Part shown: positions 5,481 to 7,588 of the stretch, piece after piece
Numbering within the stretch: the first letter of the stretch is position 1
Layout: the number at the start of each line of letters is the position of its first letter
Assembly (NCBI GenBank): GCA_004558955.1
Contig: SFZC01000092.1
Span: 1-7,588 of the forward strand
DNA from: a bacterium
GTDB lineage: Bacteria > Cyanobacteriota > Vampirovibrionia > Gastranaerophilales > Gastranaerophilaceae
Direction: 5' to 3'
DNA: 7,588 nt
Translations under genes and position numbers: made by a program
Notes under the pieces: model-generated
Told to the model about the DNA's origin: nothing
Databases searched by the model: none
What the model saw: the letters and a program-made list of their open reading frames with translations, nothing else

Positions 5481-7202
5481 ATGAATACAGGTGTTTTGAA
5501 TTTCTTATCTAATTCAAAAACTGGCGGAGCATGGGGTAGCAATGCTGATATTACCGTTGAGCAAGGCGGTAAAATTTTAGCTCGTGACGGCGTTGTTCTT
5601 AGAGGTCAAAATGTTAATATTGCAGGTCATGTTGTTAACGGTTTGACTGTAAACCAAGCATATCAAGCAGACTTGTTTAACAATTTGGTTAACACAACAG
5701 GTATCAAAGCAGCAACTGAAAAAACTGACGGTAGCCAATTAGTTATTGAATCTGCAAATGGAATGACCTTAACAGGTCACGTTTTGAACAACGATAACGG
5801 TGGTACATATATTACAAACAACGGTGCTAACGGAATGAGCGTAGAGGGTGAAGTTTATGCTAAAAACGGCACCGCAAGATTGTACAGCACAGCAGGTAAT
5901 TTGACAGTCGGCACAACGGCAGCAGCAATCGAAGGTAACAAAGTTCAAATCTTGAACAACAAAGGCGGTGCTTTGACATTAAATCAAGGAACTACAATTA
6001 AAGCCAATGAAATTGCTCAAGTTTACAACTACACTTCAGGCACAGGCAAGTTGACTTCAAACGCTACAATTAATGCTACAACTGTTTCTATCAAAAACGG
6101 AACCGGTAAAACAGGCGAACAAACTAACAGTGCAGGTATGGATATCGGCGGTAAAATCACTGCAAACGGTGACGTAGCAATTAAAAACTACGACGGAGCA
6201 ATGAATTACACTGCTAACTTGACTAACGACAACCATAATACAGGTATCGTAAACTATGGTACAGGTATGACAGTTGGCGGAACTATTGCAAACAACGGCA
6301 CAACAGGTCTTATGAACATTAAAAATGCCGGAACAGGTGCAATGGACGTAACAGGAACAATTACCAACACATCAGCACAAGGTTGGCACTCAGATAAAGT
6401 TGACAACACAACAACTTATATCACTAACCGTGGTGCAGGCGGCTTGAACTACTCAGGTACTGCAAATGTTACTAACGGTAATATGGCAATCAACAACTAC
6501 GCAGGCGATATGGTTGTCAACGGTACTATCAACGAAACTAACGGAAACCTTGGTATCGTTGACAGAACAGGTGCAGGCAGTATGACAGTTGCTTCTGATA
6601 TCACTGTTAAAAACGGTAACGCTTCCTTGAAGAAAGAAGCAGGCACAACAGGCGATATGACAGTTAACGGAACATTAAACCACAACGGTTATATGGCAGT
6701 GTTGAACAACGAAGGAATGTTGAACTTGGGTGCTAAAGTTACAAATAACGGTGGTGCAGTTAAAGATGCTCAAGGCAACTTGGCAGGTGGCTTCTACGCT
6801 ATCTCAAGAGGTAACGGTACTGGTGTTAACGTAACTAACGACTTCAATGCAACAGGTAACGGCGAAGTTCTTATTAAAAACAAAACAGGTAACAGTGGTT
6901 TGAATTACGCAACAAATGCTACAATCAACACTTCTGGTTACCAAGCAGCATTGGTTAACAGAAAAGGTAATATGAACGTTGCAGGTGATATCGCAGCAAA
7001 AACAATCATCGTACGTTCAGGTACCGAAAGCGATCCTTCAACAGGAACCTTCACAATCAACGGTACATTGACACCTCAAGTAACTGACGGTAGCTACATC
7101 GTTAACTGGTACAAAGGCGGCGACGCTAATGCAGTAAACGGAGACCCTACTAACGGTGCTAAATACTCAGGTGTTGAAATCAGACAAAAAGAAATTAAAT
7201 AA
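5481..7202 (+). CDS. LktA-family filamentous adhesin, beta-helix and C-terminal part (frameshifted gene)
   Basis: This is the 3' part of the same gene. The frame is open from 5442, and the first ATG at 5481 has no visible ribosome-binding site, so it is not a separately started gene. From that ATG it gives 573 residues, rich in Gly, Asn, Thr and Ala and free of cysteine. After a haemagglutinin-like stretch (GGKILARDGVVLRGQNVNIA, about residues 31-50) it is built of degenerate coils of about 22-24 residues. Their pattern is NGxxxIxNxxGxGMxVxGxI, predicting a right-handed parallel beta-helix. The tail (VRSGTESDPS... to GVEIRQKEIK) has no autotransporter barrel, LPXTG motif or membrane segment, so export would depend on a partner elsewhere. 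At 738 residues when rejoined it is short for a filamentous adhesin. The long intact frame implies the frameshift is very recent or an assembly error. The family role is attachment; the LktA label does not imply toxin activity here. Confidence 0.85.
   Translation: MNTGVLNFLSNSKTGGAWGSNADITVEQGGKILARDGVVLRGQNVNIAGHVVNGLTVNQAYQADLFNNLVNTTGIKAATEKTDGSQLVIESANGMTLTGHVLNNDNGGTYITNNGANGMSVEGEVYAKNGTARLYSTAGNLTVGTTAAAIEGNKVQILNNKGGALTLNQGTTIKANEIAQVYNYTSGTGKLTSNATINATTVSIKNGTGKTGEQTNSAGMDIGGKITANGDVAIKNYDGAMNYTANLTNDNHNTGIVNYGTGMTVGGTIANNGTTGLMNIKNAGTGAMDVTGTITNTSAQGWHSDKVDNTTTYITNRGAGGLNYSGTANVTNGNMAINNYAGDMVVNGTINETNGNLGIVDRTGAGSMTVASDITVKNGNASLKKEAGTTGDMTVNGTLNHNGYMAVLNNEGMLNLGAKVTNNGGAVKDAQGNLAGGFYAISRGNGTGVNVTNDFNATGNGEVLIKNKTGNSGLNYATNATINTSGYQAALVNRKGNMNVAGDIAAKTIIVRSGTESDPSTGTFTINGTLTPQVTDGSYIVNWYKGGDANAVNGDPTNGAKYSGVEIRQKEIK
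6474..6746 (+). repeat. Four tandem beta-helix coil repeats within the adhesin
   Basis: Four successive units each begin with Asn-Gly: 6474-6539 (22 residues), 6540-6611 (24), 6612-6683 (24) and 6684-6746 (21). Each follows NGNxxIxxxxGxxMxVxGxIxx, one predicted turn of a beta-helix. The repetition is at protein level; the DNA copies have diverged, so this is not an unstable DNA repeat. Looser copies extend through most of 5820-6970, for example NGDVAIKNYDGAMNY and NYGTGMTVGGTIANNG. Confidence 0.7.
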
Positions 7203-7226
7203 TTCTTTTTGAATTGATATAACTTT

Positions 7227-7264
7227 AGCGAAGCGGAGGCTTTCAGCCTCTGCTTCGCTTTTTT
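7227..7264 (+). terminator. Strong intrinsic terminator of the adhesin transcript
   Basis: AGCGAAGCGGAGGCT (7227-7241) pairs with AGCCTCTGCTTCGCT (7245-7259) over 15 positions, with one G-U wobble and a three-base TTC loop. Six T follow without a gap (7259-7264). It begins 25 bases after the adhesin stop. There is no comparable T-run on the opposite strand, so it works mainly in the adhesin direction. A weak inverted repeat AATTC-TTTTT-GAATT (7201-7215) precedes it and is probably incidental. Confidence 0.93.
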
Positions 7265-7409
7265 AATTATCTAAAAAAATTACAATTAGCAAAGATAATC
7301 CTTAGTAAACTTCCAATCGTTTTTTGATAAAATAGTTGTGCAACCTAAACAACATGGACAACCTATATAAATTTATGAATAAAAAGTTTTAACCTTTGTT
7401 TTAATTTGC

Positions 7410-7538
7410 ATGTTTCTGTTAACTCGTTATCAAAATTGGAATTGTCATTGCTGCAGCCACACCCCTTATCACTGTGAATTAAAAGTTAGACCAGATGGTA
7501 TCCAAACATTCTGTGTCGGTAATCCTGAAGATAAATAA
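7410..7538 (+). CDS. Possible small cysteine-rich (secreted?) peptide, perhaps frameshifted
   Basis: A 42-codon frame encodes a peptide with five cysteines (12, 14, 15, 22, 35). It has a dense Cys/His cluster NCHCCSHTPYHC followed by a more ordinary tail, CELKVRPDGIQTFCVGNPED. I do not recognise it. The ATG at 7410 has no ribosome-binding site. The same frame is open back to 7383 and upstream reads VLTFVLIC, a hydrophobic run that continues into MFLL. An ATG at 7375 (MNKK) is in another frame and meets TAA at 7390. One extra A in the AAAAA run at 7381-7385 would join them into a 54-residue protein with a typical signal peptide and a cysteine-rich mature part. So this may be a broken, or mis-assembled, small secreted protein. 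The rest of 7265-7588 is AT-rich and shows no other gene, RNA or convincing promoter. No terminator is evident after the stop. Confidence 0.35.
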   Translation: MFLLTRYQNWNCHCCSHTPYHCELKVRPDGIQTFCVGNPEDK

Positions 7539-7588
7539 CAAACTATATTTTTAGGTGCTCTACTTTTTTATTGAACTTGTCTTTGTGA

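Noticed and set aside
6497..6685. Minus-strand reading frame within the adhesin repeats
   Set aside because: Antisense shadow of a biased Gly/Asn/Thr-rich coding sequence, without a start signal or recognisable product.
6474..6746. CRISPR-like or unstable tandem DNA repeat in the adhesin
   Set aside because: The periodicity is in the protein (beta-helix coils of 21-24 residues); the nucleotide units are diverged and there are no spacers.
7324..7371. Promoter for the small cysteine-rich frame (TAAAAT at 7328-7333, TATAAA at 7366-7371)
   Set aside because: Neither box has a recognisable -35 element at 16-18 bases; such boxes are common by chance in this AT-rich stretch.

Overview
The window reads as an AT-rich, diderm (outer-membrane-bearing) bacterial genome with short intergenic gaps. 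My best guess is a gut Gastranaerophilales/Melainabacteria-type organism (non-photosynthetic relatives of cyanobacteria). That guess rests on an LktA-type filamentous adhesin N-terminus next to a MacA/TolC export operon in a low-GC setting. It is an inference from remembered family distribution, not a search result.

Positions 1-4572 (minus strand) hold one tight operon, transcribed leftwards: a TolC-like outer-membrane channel (GTG start at 4572), a MacA-like periplasmic adaptor (ATG at 3113, one base after the tolC stop), a four-helix membrane protein with a DUF3137 domain, a LolD/MacB-class ABC ATPase (three bases after the DUF3137 stop), and the first three codons of another gene at the left edge that is probably the MacB-type permease. 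Together these would form a tripartite ATP-driven efflux/secretion machine spanning both membranes. The DUF3137 protein is the unexpected member.

Positions 4573-4986 are a divergent intergenic region of about 414 bases. A good sigma70-type promoter faces the export operon and another faces the adhesin. The adhesin promoter would give an mRNA leader of about 250 nt. Its first part (4747-4877) can fold into three back-to-back hairpins, and the overlapping DNA holds a perfect 14-bp palindrome with partial copies around it. This is the strongest candidate for undescribed regulation here.

Positions 4987-7202 (plus strand) hold a secreted LktA-family/filamentous-haemagglutinin-like adhesin, split by a single-base frameshift at about 5440-5445. 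Adding one A gives a continuous 738-residue protein: signal peptide, TPS-like N-terminal cap, then a long Gly/Asn/Thr-rich beta-helix of about 22-24-residue repeats. A strong intrinsic terminator follows at 7227-7264.

Positions 7265-7588 are AT-rich. They hold a short, cysteine-rich reading frame (7410-7538) whose likely N-terminal signal sequence is in another frame. Again, one extra A in an A-run would join the two. The two plus-strand genes therefore show the same kind of lesion, while the four complete minus-strand genes are intact.
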